Shown: positions 15,769 through 24,664 of the stretch, piece by piece
How positions within the stretch are numbered: position 1 is the stretch's first letter
Layout: every line of letters begins with the position of its first letter
NCBI GenBank assembly: GCA_903844855.1
Contig: CAIMVH010000082.1
Location: 1-37,527 of the forward strand
DNA length: 37,527 bases
Source of the DNA: an uncultured Actinomycetes bacterium
Lineage (GTDB): Bacteria; Actinomycetota; Actinomycetes; Nanopelagicales; Nanopelagicaceae
Reading direction: 5' to 3'
Made by a program: the position numbers and the translations under genes
The notes under the pieces: generated by a model
What the model was told of the DNA's origin: nothing
Seen by the model: only the letters and a program-made list of their open reading frames with translations
Database searches by the model: none

Positions 15769-16659
15769 ATGCGCGCGCGCCTAATGATCCTCTTCTCAGC
15801 GACCTGCTTTGGCACCACGGGTACCGCGGCGGCCCTCGGTCCTTACGAAGCCGAATCACTTGCGGTGGGCACCAGCCGAATCGTCATTGGGGCCCTCCTG
15901 CTGCACATGTTTGCCATCGGCAAGAGTGCGGGAGTATCACCAGTGCGTCTGCGCGCCTGGCTCTGGGCCGGAGCCGGTATGGCCTCCTACCAACTCACCT
16001 TCTTCGCTGCGGTACACCTCAGTGGCGTCACAGTAGGCACAGTGGTGGCTCTGGGTTCAGCTCCCGCGCTCACCGGAGCTATCGATTGGCTCTGGTCTGG
16101 AACGAAACCGCGTGGCCGATGGTGGATAGCAACTGTGTGCGCCCTGATCGGCGTCATCATCTTGACCTCTTCCAAGGGCAGTGCGTCTCAAGCAACTTCG
16201 CTCTGGGGAATTCTCCTTGCCCTCGGTGCTGGGGCCTCTTACGCCATCTTTGCTGTGTGCAGCAAAGAAATCTTGGCGAGCGGTGCTTCGTTTCAATTCG
16301 CCATGGCCCGAGTCTTTGGAATCGGAGCCATCATGCTGGCTCCGCTACTTTTCATTCTCCCTATGGAATGGATTACCACTCCAAAAGGTGCGGCGATGGC
16401 GCTCTGGTTGGGCGCGGTCCCCACAGCGATTGCCTACCTTGCGTACGCATATGGTCTAAAAAGTGTGCAACCAAACGAGGCGGCCACACTTACGTTGGCA
16501 GAACCTGTCACTGCAACACTCTTTGGCGTCCTTCTCCTGAATGAGAGATCTTCTCTCACAACGTGGGTGGGAGTAGCGATTGTTGCACTTGGATTATTAC
16601 TTCTCGCTATGCAGCGTTCGACGAACGTGCGACCTGGCGCGCGCAACGGCATCGCTTAA
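15769..16659 (+). CDS. EamA / drug-metabolite transporter (DMT) family permease
   Basis: Inner-membrane permease of 296 residues with ten predicted membrane spans arranged as two EamA repeats (about residues 4–135 and 145–283). Typical elements are FGTTGTAAALGPYEAESLAVGTSRIVIGALLL near the N terminus and the second-repeat ending NEAATLTLAEPVTATLFGVLLLNE. Members export amino acids, metabolites or drugs; the substrate is not evident. Position beside dapF invites an amino-acid exporter guess, but only that. The ATG is chosen from the TACCGT element; a second ATG at codon 6 is possible. It splits the usual miaA–dapF order and may be an insertion or inversion. Confidence 0.88.
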   Translation: MRARLMILFSATCFGTTGTAAALGPYEAESLAVGTSRIVIGALLLHMFAIGKSAGVSPVRLRAWLWAGAGMASYQLTFFAAVHLSGVTVGTVVALGSAPALTGAIDWLWSGTKPRGRWWIATVCALIGVIILTSSKGSASQATSLWGILLALGAGASYAIFAVCSKEILASGASFQFAMARVFGIGAIMLAPLLFILPMEWITTPKGAAMALWLGAVPTAIAYLAYAYGLKSVQPNEAATLTLAEPVTATLFGVLLLNERSSLTTWVGVAIVALGLLLLAMQRSTNVRPGARNGIA

Positions 16660-16717
16660 GTCTTCAAAAATGTGATGATCAAACCGGCACTCGTCGACAC
16701 AGCAGGCTGACGCGTTA

Positions 16718-17599
16718 CTAGCTCCGCGAACTCCACCATTGCATGTGAGTTCCGGCTGGAATCCATTCGATCTTTTCATCTCGCCGAAACCAGCTCTCTT
16801 GGCGGCGAGCAAACTTACGAGTGGAGATGATGGTCGACGCTTTCGCATAATCGCTACTCTCACCTCGATCTTTGGCATCGAGGATCTGTGCATAACCCAG
16901 TGCAGCACGCGCCGTCTTGCCCTCGCGTAAACCACGTGATTCAAGATCTACGACCTCGTCTTCAAATCCGTTCTCCCACATCTCCTCGACCCTAATGGCG
17001 ATACGCGCATCAAGAAGTTCACGGGGAGAGAGCAAGCCCACTCTGATTGCTTCAGGATACGGAGTGGCCCCATCGCGTGGCAGATTTGCAGTGAACGGCT
17101 CTCCAGTTATCTCGATGACTTCAAGAGCGCGCACCACTCTGCGCACGTTGCCCGGCAAGATTGCCAGAGCCGCCATGGGGTCTTTCTCGCTCAGCTCTTG
17201 ATGAAGAGCCGCCCCACCAATTCGTTCGGCACGAGCTTCAATCTCGGCCCGCACTTCTGGATCATTTTCTGGAAAACGTAACTCTTGTAAGAGCGAAGAA
17301 ATGTAGAGTCCCGAGCCACCCACGACTATCAGTGGTGCGCCATCTTTACTGGCGATGAGCTCATGAACTTTTCGTTGATAGACCGCAACGCTCGCTTCTT
17401 CCACCACATCGAGCACGTCGATCATGTGATGTGGAATCCCACGACGCTGCGAGAGCGCAACCTTCGCGGTCCCAATATCCATTCCACGATACAGCTGAAG
17501 GGCATCTGCGTTTATTATTTCAGCCCCAATTTCCTCTGCCAGGTCGAGTGCGGCGTCACTCTTTCCGACCGCCGTGGGACCTACAAGAAAAATCAACAT
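16718..17599 (-). CDS. miaA: tRNA dimethylallyltransferase
   Basis: Adds a dimethylallyl group to N6 of adenosine 37 in tRNAs that read codons starting with U. The 293-residue protein has the P-loop GPTAVGKS (residues 7–14), the DALQLYRGMDIGTAK motif and the GGSGLYISSLL motif typical of MiaA, and ends with the family's FARRQESWFRRD. ATG at 17599 lies two bases after the miaB stop, so the two enzymes, which act in sequence on the same base, are made from one operon. It converges on the EamA gene with a 58-base gap that shows no clear hairpin. Confidence 0.95.
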   Translation of the reverse strand: MLIFLVGPTAVGKSDAALDLAEEIGAEIINADALQLYRGMDIGTAKVALSQRRGIPHHMIDVLDVVEEASVAVYQRKVHELIASKDGAPLIVVGGSGLYISSLLQELRFPENDPEVRAEIEARAERIGGAALHQELSEKDPMAALAILPGNVRRVVRALEVIEITGEPFTANLPRDGATPYPEAIRVGLLSPRELLDARIAIRVEEMWENGFEDEVVDLESRGLREGKTARAALGYAQILDAKDRGESSDYAKASTIISTRKFARRQESWFRRDEKIEWIPAGTHMQWWSSRS

Positions 17600-17601
17600 G
17601 G

Positions 17602-19035
17602 TTAGGGCCTTGGAGTGAGTGAAAGAAAAGTACGAGTTTCAGTCGAAGCCTGGGCGCTCTCCCAGACATCACCCGATCGAGTGCGCCTCACCGCGTTCGG
17701 AGGATTCTCAGCTACTAAATGATGAGGCGCGGCTTGAGTTACTGTCACTGTTGCAATATCTCCCGGACGGAGACGTTCCTCAGAGACGAAGTGCACGAGG
17801 TTGAAATCTCTGGCACGTCCACTCTGTCGCAACGTTGCGTCGTCTTTTCGTCCTGGCATATCAGATACCAAGACTTCAACCTCACGGCCGACTTGTGCTT
17901 TCTTCTGTTGCCAAGCAATCTCCTCAGTAAATGCATGAAGGCGCACATATCGCTCCGCCACCACATCCTCAGGTATTTGATTATCCATCTCTGCAGCAGC
18001 AGTACCCGGACGTTTTGAATATTTGAAGGTAAAGGCCATCTCGAACTTCGCCTGTGCAATCAGATCGAGGGTCTGCTGAAAGTCCGCTTCACTCTCCCCT
18101 GGGAATCCGACAATGATGTCTGTAGTAATGCTGGCCAGCGGAAGTGCATCGCGTACCTTTTCAACTATCCCTAGGTAGCGATCAGCTCGATACGAGCGTC
18201 GCATCGATTTAAGAATGGCATCAGAACCAGATTGAAGCGGCATATGCAGATGTGGCATCACATTATGTGTCTCTGCCATTGCGGCTATGACATCGTCTGT
18301 GAAATCGCGCGGATGAGGGCTGGTAAATCGAACCCTCTCTAGCCCTTCCACTTCACCACAAGCGCGTAGGAGGTCGGCAAAGGCGCCGCGCACGCCAAGT
18401 TCAACGCCGTACGCATTTACGTTCTGGCCCAGGAGAGTAATTTCGTTAACGCCATCTGCAACCAAGGCGCGCACTTCATCAAGAATCTCCTTCTTATCTC
18501 GATCTTTCTCCACGCCACGCAATGCCGGAACAATGCAGAAAGTGCACGTGTTATTACAACCCACAGATATTGAGACCCAGGCCGAGTGCAATGAGTCTCG
18601 TTTTGAAGGAAGCGTCGAGGGAAAAATCTCCAGCGATTCAACAATCTCAAGTTGTGACTCGCGCTGTATGCGAGCTCTTTCCAAAAGCAATGGCAGTGAG
18701 CCGACATTATGAGTACCGAAAACCACATCCACCCACGGCGCTCGGCGCAATATTTCGCCACGATCCTTTTGGGCCAAACATCCACCGACGGCAATCTGCA
18801 TCGTTGGATGATTCAATTTTTCGGCAGCGAGCATTCCTAGAGTTCCATACAGTTTCTGATCCGCATTTTCGCGCACCGCACAAGTGTTAAAGACCATCAC
18901 ATCGGCTAATGCGCTCTCCGGTTTTTGGGCTTGAAACCCCGCCTCTTCAAGGAGGCCAGCCAGGCGCTCAGAGTCATGCGCATTCATTTGGCAACCGAAA
19001 GTTCTCACAAGATATGTGCGTCTATCGAATGCCAT
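17602..19035 (-). CDS. miaB: tRNA-2-methylthio-N6-dimethylallyladenosine synthase
   Basis: Radical SAM methylthiotransferase that adds a methylthio group to i6A37 made by MiaA. The 477-residue protein has the N-terminal cluster-binding cysteines Cys15, Cys52 and Cys86, the radical SAM motif C-x3-C-x2-C (Cys160, Cys164, Cys167; [12 protein letters not shown]), and a C-terminal TRAM domain from about residue 380. [15 protein letters not shown] identifies MiaB rather than RimO. The ATG is 6 nt downstream of TAGACT; a GGAG within that gap is too close to act as a normal ribosome site. It heads the miaB–miaA operon. Confidence 0.95.
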   Translation of the reverse strand: MAFDRRTYLVRTFGCQMNAHDSERLAGLLEEAGFQAQKPESALADVMVFNTCAVRENADQKLYGTLGMLAAEKLNHPTMQIAVGGCLAQKDRGEILRRAPWVDVVFGTHNVGSLPLLLERARIQRESQLEIVESLEIFPSTLPSKRDSLHSAWVSISVGCNNTCTFCIVPALRGVEKDRDKKEILDEVRALVADGVNEITLLGQNVNAYGVELGVRGAFADLLRACGEVEGLERVRFTSPHPRDFTDDVIAAMAETHNVMPHLHMPLQSGSDAILKSMRRSYRADRYLGIVEKVRDALPLASITTDIIVGFPGESEADFQQTLDLIAQAKFEMAFTFKYSKRPGTAAAEMDNQIPEDVVAERYVRLHAFTEEIAWQQKKAQVGREVEVLVSDMPGRKDDATLRQSGRARDFNLVHFVSEERLRPGDIATVTVTQAAPHHLVAENPPNAVRRTRSGDVWESAQASTETRTFLSLTPRP

Positions 19036-19041
19036 AGCTCC

Positions 19042-19047
19042 AGTCTA
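19042..19047 (-). promoter_or_regulatory. Putative -10 of miaB, leaderless type
   Basis: TAGACT on the minus strand, 6 nt before the ATG at 19035. Confidence 0.5.
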
Positions 19048-19132
19048 CGAGTCCAGGATCAAAAAAGAAATTTATGTTCCATTCATCCTGAGGAGAGTCT
19101 GCTAGATCACGCTGCAACTTGATGATTATTAC

Positions 19133-19160
19133 TTGAAGGAAAATCAACTCCTTCTAATGT
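19133..19160 (+). promoter_or_regulatory. Promoter of the membrane-protein gene
   Basis: TTGAAG, 16 bases, TAATGT. The start would fall near 19167, leaving a leader of about 30 bases that includes a ribosome site (GGGAGAAG) before the ATG at 19199. Confidence 0.5.
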
Positions 19161-19198
19161 AGTAGCCGTCCACACAATCTCGGACTAGGGAGAAGAAG

Positions 19199-19828
19199 AT
19201 GAAAAGAAAGACATTTGACCGCTTACTTTCCGCCGCAGGGGCGATGCTTTCGGTAGTGCTTATTGTGGCTGGGGGCATGCTCCTCTGGGGCGCCAACTTC
19301 GCAAATAGCCAAGTGAATTCACAATTGAAAGATCAGAACGTTTTCTTTCCGGAGGCCGGATCTCCTGGCTTTGACGCCAAGAAATTCCCCGAGCTTCAAA
19401 AATACGCCGGTCTACAGATGACTACAGGTCAACAAGCGAAGGATTACGCAAACTTCTATATTGCTGCTCACCTCAAAGGCATCAATGGCGGAAAGAATTA
19501 CGCAGAGACTAGTTCCGACGCACTAGACGCCATTTCCAAGGCTGGTCAAGCTGCTCTGGCTGCCGAAGCTTCGCCTGATGACATGGATCTCATTGCAGCT
19601 GCAGAACAATCACAGGTAGAAGCCGACGTTCTCGACAAAAAAGTGCAGACCCTCTTCCGAGGAGAAACTCTCCGTGGCCTCCTCCTCACTTCATTTGCTT
19701 TCTGGCAAGTAGGGCAGATCGCACTCATCTCGGCATACTTCGCATTTGCCGCTGGTGTCGTGATGCTCCTCCTCACGCTCCTTGGATTTGCGCATCTACG
19801 TAAAACACCTGCAGACGCACAGATCTAA
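19199..19828 (+). CDS. Conserved-type membrane protein, function unknown
   Basis: A 209-residue protein with two membrane spans: one near the N terminus (about 14–34, AMLSVVLIVAGGMLLWGANFA) and one near the C terminus (about 170–197). The loop between them, about 135 residues, should lie outside the cell and is helical, Ala-rich and without cysteine. The DPN-like FFPEAGSPGFDAKKFPELQKYAG part resembles a family found widely in actinobacteria but with no assigned role. ATG follows GGGAGAAG. It is transcribed alone between miaB and recX, and ends at a good hairpin. Confidence 0.8.
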   Translation: MKRKTFDRLLSAAGAMLSVVLIVAGGMLLWGANFANSQVNSQLKDQNVFFPEAGSPGFDAKKFPELQKYAGLQMTTGQQAKDYANFYIAAHLKGINGGKNYAETSSDALDAISKAGQAALAAEASPDDMDLIAAAEQSQVEADVLDKKVQTLFRGETLRGLLLTSFAFWQVGQIALISAYFAFAAGVVMLLLTLLGFAHLRKTPADAQI

Positions 19829-19863
19829 CTCCCTACGGAATCTCCCCTGTGGGGAGAAGGAGG

Positions 19864-19896
19864 GCGAGAGGCTGTCGGGAAACGGCAGCCTCTCGC
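19864..19896. terminator. Bidirectional terminator between the membrane-protein gene and recX
   Basis: An eleven-base stem GCGAGAGGCTG/CAGCCTCTCGC with an eleven-base loop. It touches the recX stop codon and lies 36 bases after the membrane-protein stop. T-rich sequence follows on the plus strand (TATTTCACTT). Confidence 0.8.
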
Positions 19897-20456
19897 TATT
19901 TCACTTCGTAGAACTCTTGGAGGGCGGCGCGAACTGCCACTCCAGCACGATCGCCGCGATGGCCCTTTCGCATAAGGAATCCGAGGAGTGCTCGCTCCTG
20001 CTTCTTCCTATCCCCGGGGCGCAACGATCGCACTTTCTTTGCAAGCAAATCCTGTAGAGCGGATTCTTCGCTCTCCGAAGAGACCTCTGAAATCACTTCC
20101 AGAATGAGATCGGGATCGATACCTTTTTCACGAAGTTCACGTGCTATCACTCGTGGTGCCAGACCCCGCGATCGCATCCGAGAATCTCTCCACGCACGAG
20201 CGAACTCGCCATCATCGAGTAAATTACTTCGAGTGAGCGCCATGATAAGTTCTTCGCCTATCTCGGTTGGAATTGCACGCTTTGCAAAAGCAGCGCGTAA
20301 CTCTCCACAACTATGCGACCTCCGTGCCAATCGATCCAGCGCCATCCGCCGAGCAAGGGCCTGAAACTCCTCTTCGTTGCGCTCACGATCGCCACGCTCT
20401 TCCAAAAAGAGAGAGGAGCCCAGCGCTATGCCAGGCACCTCGAGTACCTCTTCCAT
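19896..20456 (-). CDS. recX: Regulatory protein RecX
   Basis: Binds RecA filaments and limits their growth. The 186-residue protein is all-helical with three RecX repeats: ALDRLARRSHSCGELRAAFAKRAIP (about 39–63), the LLDDGEFARAWRDSRMRSRGLAPRVIARELREKGID block (about 79–113) and a C-terminal repeat with RKKQERALLGFLMRKG. It starts 22 bases after the recA stop, the usual recA–recX operon, so it is SOS-induced with recA. No near-consensus ribosome site is seen, so translation may rely on recA coupling. Confidence 0.92.
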   Translation of the reverse strand: MEEVLEVPGIALGSSLFLEERGDRERNEEEFQALARRMALDRLARRSHSCGELRAAFAKRAIPTEIGEELIMALTRSNLLDDGEFARAWRDSRMRSRGLAPRVIARELREKGIDPDLILEVISEVSSESEESALQDLLAKKVRSLRPGDRKKQERALLGFLMRKGHRGDRAGVAVRAALQEFYEVK

Positions 20457-20478
20457 CGGCGAGAAAAGTGATTTCAGG

Positions 20479-21537
20479 TTAGAAATCTACAACCGGAAGT
20501 GCGTCCTCGGAGATAACTGCTGCCGGAGCAACCGCGCGCACTCCGATTCCCATTTGCTCTTTGATCTTCTTCTCGATCTCGTTTGCTAGATCAGGATTGT
20601 CGATAAGGAAGGTCCGAGCGTTCTCTTTACCTTGACCGAGTTGATCACCTTCATAGGTGTACCAAGACCCTGACTTCTTTACGAAGCCTTCGTCAACACC
20701 GAGATCGATCAGTGAACCTTCGCGTGAGATACCGTGACCATAGAGGATGTCGAATTCAGCTTGCTTAAATGGCGGGGCCATCTTATTTTTTACAACCTTG
20801 ACGCGAGTACGGTTACCGACTGCATCTTGGCCATCTTTCAGAGTTTCGATGCGACGGACATCAAGACGAATGGATGCGTAGAACTTAAGCGCTTTGCCAC
20901 CTGTAGTGGTTTCCGGAGAGCCGAAGAAAACGCCGATCTTTTCACGCAACTGATTAATAAAGACTGCGGTTGTTTTTGATTGGGCCAATGCGCCAGTGAT
21001 CTTGCGAAGCGCCTGACTCATCAATCGAGCCTGCAGGCCGACGTGGCTATCGCCCATTTCGCCTTCAATCTCTGCGCGTGGTACGAGAGCTGCCACTGAG
21101 TCGATCACCACAATGTCGAGCGCACCAGAGCGAATCAACATATCCATGATCTCGAGGGCTTGCTCACCAGTGTCTGGTTGCGAAACGAGGAGCGCATCGA
21201 TATCGACGCCCAGCTTCTTTGCATACTCGGGATCGAGTGCATGCTCAGCATCGATGAAAGCCGCAATACCGCCGGCCTTCTGCGCATTAGCAATGGCGTG
21301 CAAGGCAACTGTGGTCTTACCAGAGGACTCTGGACCATAAATCTCAACAACGCGGCCCCGTGGGAAACCACCGATGCCGAGGGCAAGATCAAGTGCGATC
21401 GAACCAGAAGGAATGACCTCGACTGGCGCGCGCCCCTCGTCGCCCATCTTCATGATGGAGCCCTTACCGAATTGGCGTTCAATTTGTGCAAGTGCGCTCT
21501 CTAGGGCCTTGCTGCGATCTGGAGTACTGGGTGCCAT
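20479..21537 (-). CDS. recA: Recombinase RecA
   Basis: Central recombinase and trigger of the SOS response by stimulating LexA self-cleavage. The protein is 352 residues. It has Walker [10 protein letters not shown] (about 68–76), the MAW-type region [27 protein letters not shown], Walker [13 protein letters not shown], and the L2 loop [33 protein letters not shown] at 21537 matches the family N terminus ([21 protein letters not shown]) and has AGAGG upstream; in-frame sequence farther upstream is not RecA-like. A perfect LexA palindrome lies about 145 bases upstream. The open C terminus is short and weakly acidic. Confidence 0.98.
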   Translation of the reverse strand: MAPSTPDRSKALESALAQIERQFGKGSIMKMGDEGRAPVEVIPSGSIALDLALGIGGFPRGRVVEIYGPESSGKTTVALHAIANAQKAGGIAAFIDAEHALDPEYAKKLGVDIDALLVSQPDTGEQALEIMDMLIRSGALDIVVIDSVAALVPRAEIEGEMGDSHVGLQARLMSQALRKITGALAQSKTTAVFINQLREKIGVFFGSPETTTGGKALKFYASIRLDVRRIETLKDGQDAVGNRTRVKVVKNKMAPPFKQAEFDILYGHGISREGSLIDLGVDEGFVKKSGSWYTYEGDQLGQGKENARTFLIDNPDLANEIEKKIKEQMGIGVRAVAPAAVISEDALPVVDF

Positions 21538-21680
21538 CTCTCTACCTCTCAAGCTCTGGACCCGCTCCAGTGGGGAGTGGGCTATCTCGGCGACGGTAGC
21601 GGGAGGCACTGACACGATCCGCTCTTGCAAGCGGGTTGTGGAGGGCTTTGCCTGCTCACCTATCTGTGGATGAGGTTATA

Positions 21681-21694
21681 CGAACATTTGTTCG
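21681..21694. promoter_or_regulatory. LexA (SOS) box of recA
   Basis: CGAACATTTGTTCG, a perfect palindrome of the actinobacterial LexA consensus. On the minus strand TATAAC follows directly, a likely -10 that the repressor would mask. Confidence 0.93.
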
Positions 21695-21735
21695 AACGCG
21701 ATCCGACACGCCCAAAGAGAGAGCAAGTCTCCTCT

Positions 21736-21933
21736 CTAGCGGAGGTGCGCCGGGACCCTTGGGTCATGGCGGCAGAGCGCTCGCCAGACCTCTTTAGCAT
21801 CCTCGCCTTGGGCCAGCGCCTGGTCAATAGTGCGCCCTTGCAATTCTGAGAGCACGACATCGGCGGCAAAAGAGCGTGACCATTGCGCCCCTAAATACTC
21901 ATCCATGCGTCGCCAGAATTCAGTGAGTCGCAT
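21736..21933 (-). CDS. DUF3046 family small protein
   Basis: A 65-residue protein, MRLTEFWRRMDEYLGAQWSRSFAADVVLSELQGRT, typical of DUF3046, which lies directly upstream of recA in many actinobacteria. The role is unknown. It is compact and helical with no cysteine pairs or membrane span. GAAGAAG precedes the ATG. The gene ends before the recA LexA box, and recA has its own promoter, so the two need not be co-transcribed. Confidence 0.88.
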   Translation of the reverse strand: MRLTEFWRRMDEYLGAQWSRSFAADVVLSELQGRTIDQALAQGEDAKEVWRALCRHDPRVPAHLR

Positions 21934-21963
21934 CAGAATTCTTCTTCATATGAGGGTGCTCCA

Positions 21964-22515
21964 TCAAAAGAGGGTATCCCCGCCGCGCGAACTCTTCGCG
22001 AGCGCGCTAGCCACTAACGCATCAACATCTGCTACCGGGATGATCACACTCGACACCAGAACTCTGGTGAGCATTTCACGTTGCATGGCACTGCTCACCC
22101 CATACTTTTCAAAGAGCCGATCGCACTCTTCACGCATAGTGATCCATAAAGGGTCAGAGGTAGCGGCCAGCATTCGTCCAAATACCGTGGGCTCTGATGT
22201 CGCAATGAATCGAAGGGCGTCATGAGTGGCGATGAAGGTGAGGAGCACGCTCATCGCGCCACGGAGATCTTCGGCTTTCTCAGCCGATGCGATTCCTCGA
22301 GAGACTTCCTCCGAAATCAAAGCGCGCAAGAGTTCTTGCTTAGACCGGAAATGGTTATAAAGAGTGGCCCGAGCAATCTTTCCCTCGTCGGCAATTTCAA
22401 TCATTGAGGTGGCTTTCACGCCTTGTTTGGCAATGCATACAAGTGCACCAGCGAAGAGGCCAGCGCGCGCACGACCCATGGCATTACCTGCGCGAGTATG
22501 TTCCCCGGCGCTCAT
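21964..22515 (-). CDS. TetR family transcriptional regulator
   Basis: A 183-residue regulator. The N-terminal helix-turn-helix spans about residues 15–62 (AALVCIAKQGVKATSMIEIADEGKIARATLYNHFRSKQELLRALI-like pattern) with the usual TLYNHFRSKQ recognition helix. The C-terminal ligand domain is not close to any named group. It begins nine bases after the clgR stop and lies upstream of DUF3046, so it may be part of the pgsA–cinA–clgR unit. Its target is not evident; no clear operator was found. A second ATG at codon 13 could be the true start. Confidence 0.85.
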   Translation of the reverse strand: MSAGEHTRAGNAMGRARAGLFAGALVCIAKQGVKATSMIEIADEGKIARATLYNHFRSKQELLRALISEEVSRGIASAEKAEDLRGAMSVLLTFIATHDALRFIATSEPTVFGRMLAATSDPLWITMREECDRLFEKYGVSSAMQREMLTRVLVSSVIIPVADVDALVASALAKSSRGGDTLF

Positions 22516-22524
22516 GGCGTGAAA

Positions 22525-22806
22525 TTAAGCAGCAACAGAGGTGGACGCAGAGGCCACCGGAAGGAGCGAAACATTCGAAGGAACCGTGAGCGAGAGCGCT
22601 ACTTCGGAGAGTAGTTCAGCGAGCTCAATCTCAAGGGCTTGGCAGATGGATGAGAGCAGTTCAGAAGAGGCTTCCTTCTGGCCGCGCTCTACTTCAGAGA
22701 GATAGCCGAGGGAGACGCGCGCCTTCGCACTTACTTGGCGCAAGGTCTGAGATTGCGCGACCCGGCGACGGCGTAGCGCCGCTCCCATGTGATCTCGCAA
22801 CAACAT
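22525..22806 (-). CDS. clgR: ClgR-type HTH (XRE) transcriptional regulator
   Basis: Activator of Clp protease and related stress genes in actinobacteria. The 93-residue protein is an XRE helix-turn-helix (about residues 6–68): [45 protein letters not shown]. This [13 protein letters not shown] recognition segment is characteristic of ClgR. The last residues are Val-Ala-Ala, like the C-terminal degron by which ClpP degrades ClgR in Streptomyces and Corynebacterium. The gene starts two bases after cinA, the conserved pgsA–cinA–clgR order. The identification rests on sequence and place; target sites were not mapped. Confidence 0.85.
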   Translation of the reverse strand: MLLRDHMGAALRRRRVAQSQTLRQVSAKARVSLGYLSEVERGQKEASSELLSSICQALEIELAELLSEVALSLTVPSNVSLLPVASASTSVAA

Positions 22807-22808
22807 CT

Positions 22809-24095
22809 CTACTCCTCGGTGATAACGCCCGCTTTCGTCCCCATGGGGAGCCCGGCAAGGGATCTACGAAGCAAGTCTAGTGCGTGGGCGGCGCTCGCGC
22901 GGCGTACGCGCGCACGATCATCTGCCATTTGTCCGGAAAGCACCACTTTGAAAGCGCGCTCCCCTGCGGGCGAGCTCACCCCGACATAGAGCGTGCCCGC
23001 CGGGTGGCCTTCGAAATTGCCTGGACCGGCCACCCCCGTGGTCGCGAGCGCCCACGAGGCATCAAGGCGCAGTCGGATTCCCCGAGCCATCGCTTTAGCG
23101 ACCTGCGCGTCCACCGTTCCGCGAGTGTTCATCATCTCTTCTGGCACATCGGCAAGCTGATGCTTACTCCCCGCCTGATATGTAACTGCTCCTCCCAAGT
23201 AGACATCGGAGGCGCCCGAGATATCTGTCAGTAATTGCGCAACCCCACCTCCCGTGAGGGATTCGGCAGTAGCTAAAGATTCACCTTGTTCGCGCATCAA
23301 GTGAAGCACGGCCGAAGCGAGCGTGGAACGCAGAGCTCGAGCTTCATCGATGGCATAGACCGAGTCACCAATCAGATCTGCTGCGAGCGTGGCACATTCC
23401 TCTGCTTGCCGTGCACTTTCAGATGAGATCTTTACCTCGACATCGCCAAGAGATGCCAAGTACGCCACCGAGACCCCGGGCGGCAAGTTACTTTCCCAAT
23501 CACGCAAGCTCTCAGAGACTGCCGATTCACCAAGCAAGGCGACTCGTACAATAAATGTATGCCGAGGCACTCCCGAAAAGCGCTTGCGCAATTCAGGTAA
23601 CACTTCACCGATAAACATTCCTCGCATTTCGTGTGGCACTCCAGGAAGCGCAAAGAGCGGCACGCTTTCGATTTCCATAAAGATTCCTGGAGCGCTGCCG
23701 CCGTCGTTGATTAACGCGCTTGCCCCGATCGGAAGATCGGCCATGACAAGGGCTTGGCTCGGAACTTGCATGTTGCGTGCGGCATAGCGAGCGGTGATTA
23801 ACTCCACCAGTTCTTTGCGTTGCGCCACTTCTACCCGAGCTGCGCGCGCCACACCCAACCGAGTGAGATCATCGCTCGTGGGTCCCAGTCCTCCAGTGAC
23901 AATGACCGCGTCAGCGCGGGCAATTGCGGCGAGAATGGCATCACTAATCGCTGGTAGTTCATCCTGAACCGAAATTGAAATAACCAACGCGTAGCCTTCG
24001 AGTGCAAGCTGATCTCCCAGCCATGCGGTGGATGTATCAACGACAGCGCCATTGAGCAACTCATCGCCCACCGTAACAAGCGCTATGCGATTCAT
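22809..24095 (-). CDS. cinA: CinA family protein (nicotinamide-nucleotide amidase type)
   Basis: Two-domain protein of 428 residues. The N-terminal COG1058/MoaB-like domain (about 1–170) begins [26 protein letters not shown] and holds the [13 protein letters not shown] motif. The C-terminal amidase domain (about 255–420) has [22 protein letters not shown] and [10 protein letters not shown], which in bacterial CinA removes the amide from NMN to recycle NAD. ATG overlaps the pgsA stop by four bases. Despite the historic competence name, no transformation gene is nearby; the recA neighbourhood is conserved by lineage. Confidence 0.92.
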   Translation of the reverse strand: MNRIALVTVGDELLNGAVVDTSTAWLGDQLALEGYALVISISVQDELPAISDAILAAIARADAVIVTGGLGPTSDDLTRLGVARAARVEVAQRKELVELITARYAARNMQVPSQALVMADLPIGASALINDGGSAPGIFMEIESVPLFALPGVPHEMRGMFIGEVLPELRKRFSGVPRHTFIVRVALLGESAVSESLRDWESNLPPGVSVAYLASLGDVEVKISSESARQAEECATLAADLIGDSVYAIDEARALRSTLASAVLHLMREQGESLATAESLTGGGVAQLLTDISGASDVYLGGAVTYQAGSKHQLADVPEEMMNTRGTVDAQVAKAMARGIRLRLDASWALATTGVAGPGNFEGHPAGTLYVGVSSPAGERAFKVVLSGQMADDRARVRRASAAHALDLLRRSLAGLPMGTKAGVITEE

Positions 24096-24655
24096 GACGC
24101 GCGCAGTCGCGCAATTTCCTTGAGGTATTGGAAACCAGTTACCAGAGTCAAAATTACGGCGATACCCATTAAGAGGGCGTTAAATGGATCAAACCAATGT
24201 GGCATGGGGAAGATATAGAAACCGATAGCAAATCCTTGCGTAAGGGTTTTTGCCTTGCCACCACGACTTGCTGGAATAACTTTCTTGGATATCACCGTAA
24301 AACGGAGCAACGTAATGCCAATTTCGCGCACCATGATGACGATCGTGACCCACCACCACACGTCACCAAGAATCGAGAGACCAATCAGCCCTGCTCCGAT
24401 AAGTGCTTTATCTGCGATCGGGTCAAGGAGCGCACCTAAATCGGTTCCTATGCCGCGCTTGCGGGCCAGCTCTCCATCCAAGCGATCAGTAAAGGCGGCA
24501 ATTGCGAAGATGAACCAGGCGAGGGCGCGCCACCACGAATTTGTACCATCATGAGCGAAGAGCGCCCAGAGCATTACCGGAACCAAGAGAATGCGAATGA
24601 GGGTGAGCCAATTAGCAATATTGACGATACCTACCTTGGGGGTGTGCTCACTCAT
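24092..24655 (-). CDS. pgsA: CDP-diacylglycerol–glycerol-3-phosphate 3-phosphatidyltransferase family
   Basis: Membrane enzyme that makes phosphatidylglycerophosphate, or in some actinobacteria phosphatidylinositol phosphate, from CDP-diacylglycerol. The 187-residue protein shows the CDP-alcohol phosphotransferase motif DG-x2-AR-x8-G-x3-D-x3-D (about residues 59–81, DGELARKRG...GALLDPIAD) and about five membrane spans. The position between rimO and cinA fits the PgsA2/PgsA of other actinobacteria. It begins nine bases after the rimO stop. The exact alcohol substrate cannot be decided from sequence. Confidence 0.9.
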   Translation of the reverse strand: MSEHTPKVGIVNIANWLTLIRILLVPVMLWALFAHDGTNSWWRALAWFIFAIAAFTDRLDGELARKRGIGTDLGALLDPIADKALIGAGLIGLSILGDVWWWVTIVIMVREIGITLLRFTVISKKVIPASRGGKAKTLTQGFAIGFYIFPMPHWFDPFNALLMGIAVILTLVTGFQYLKEIARLRAS

Positions 24656-24664
24656 CGATACTCG

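Noticed and set aside
21664-21672. TGTGGATGA next to the recA LexA box as a DnaA box.
   Set aside because: One mismatch from the strict 9-mer and single; not enough to support it.
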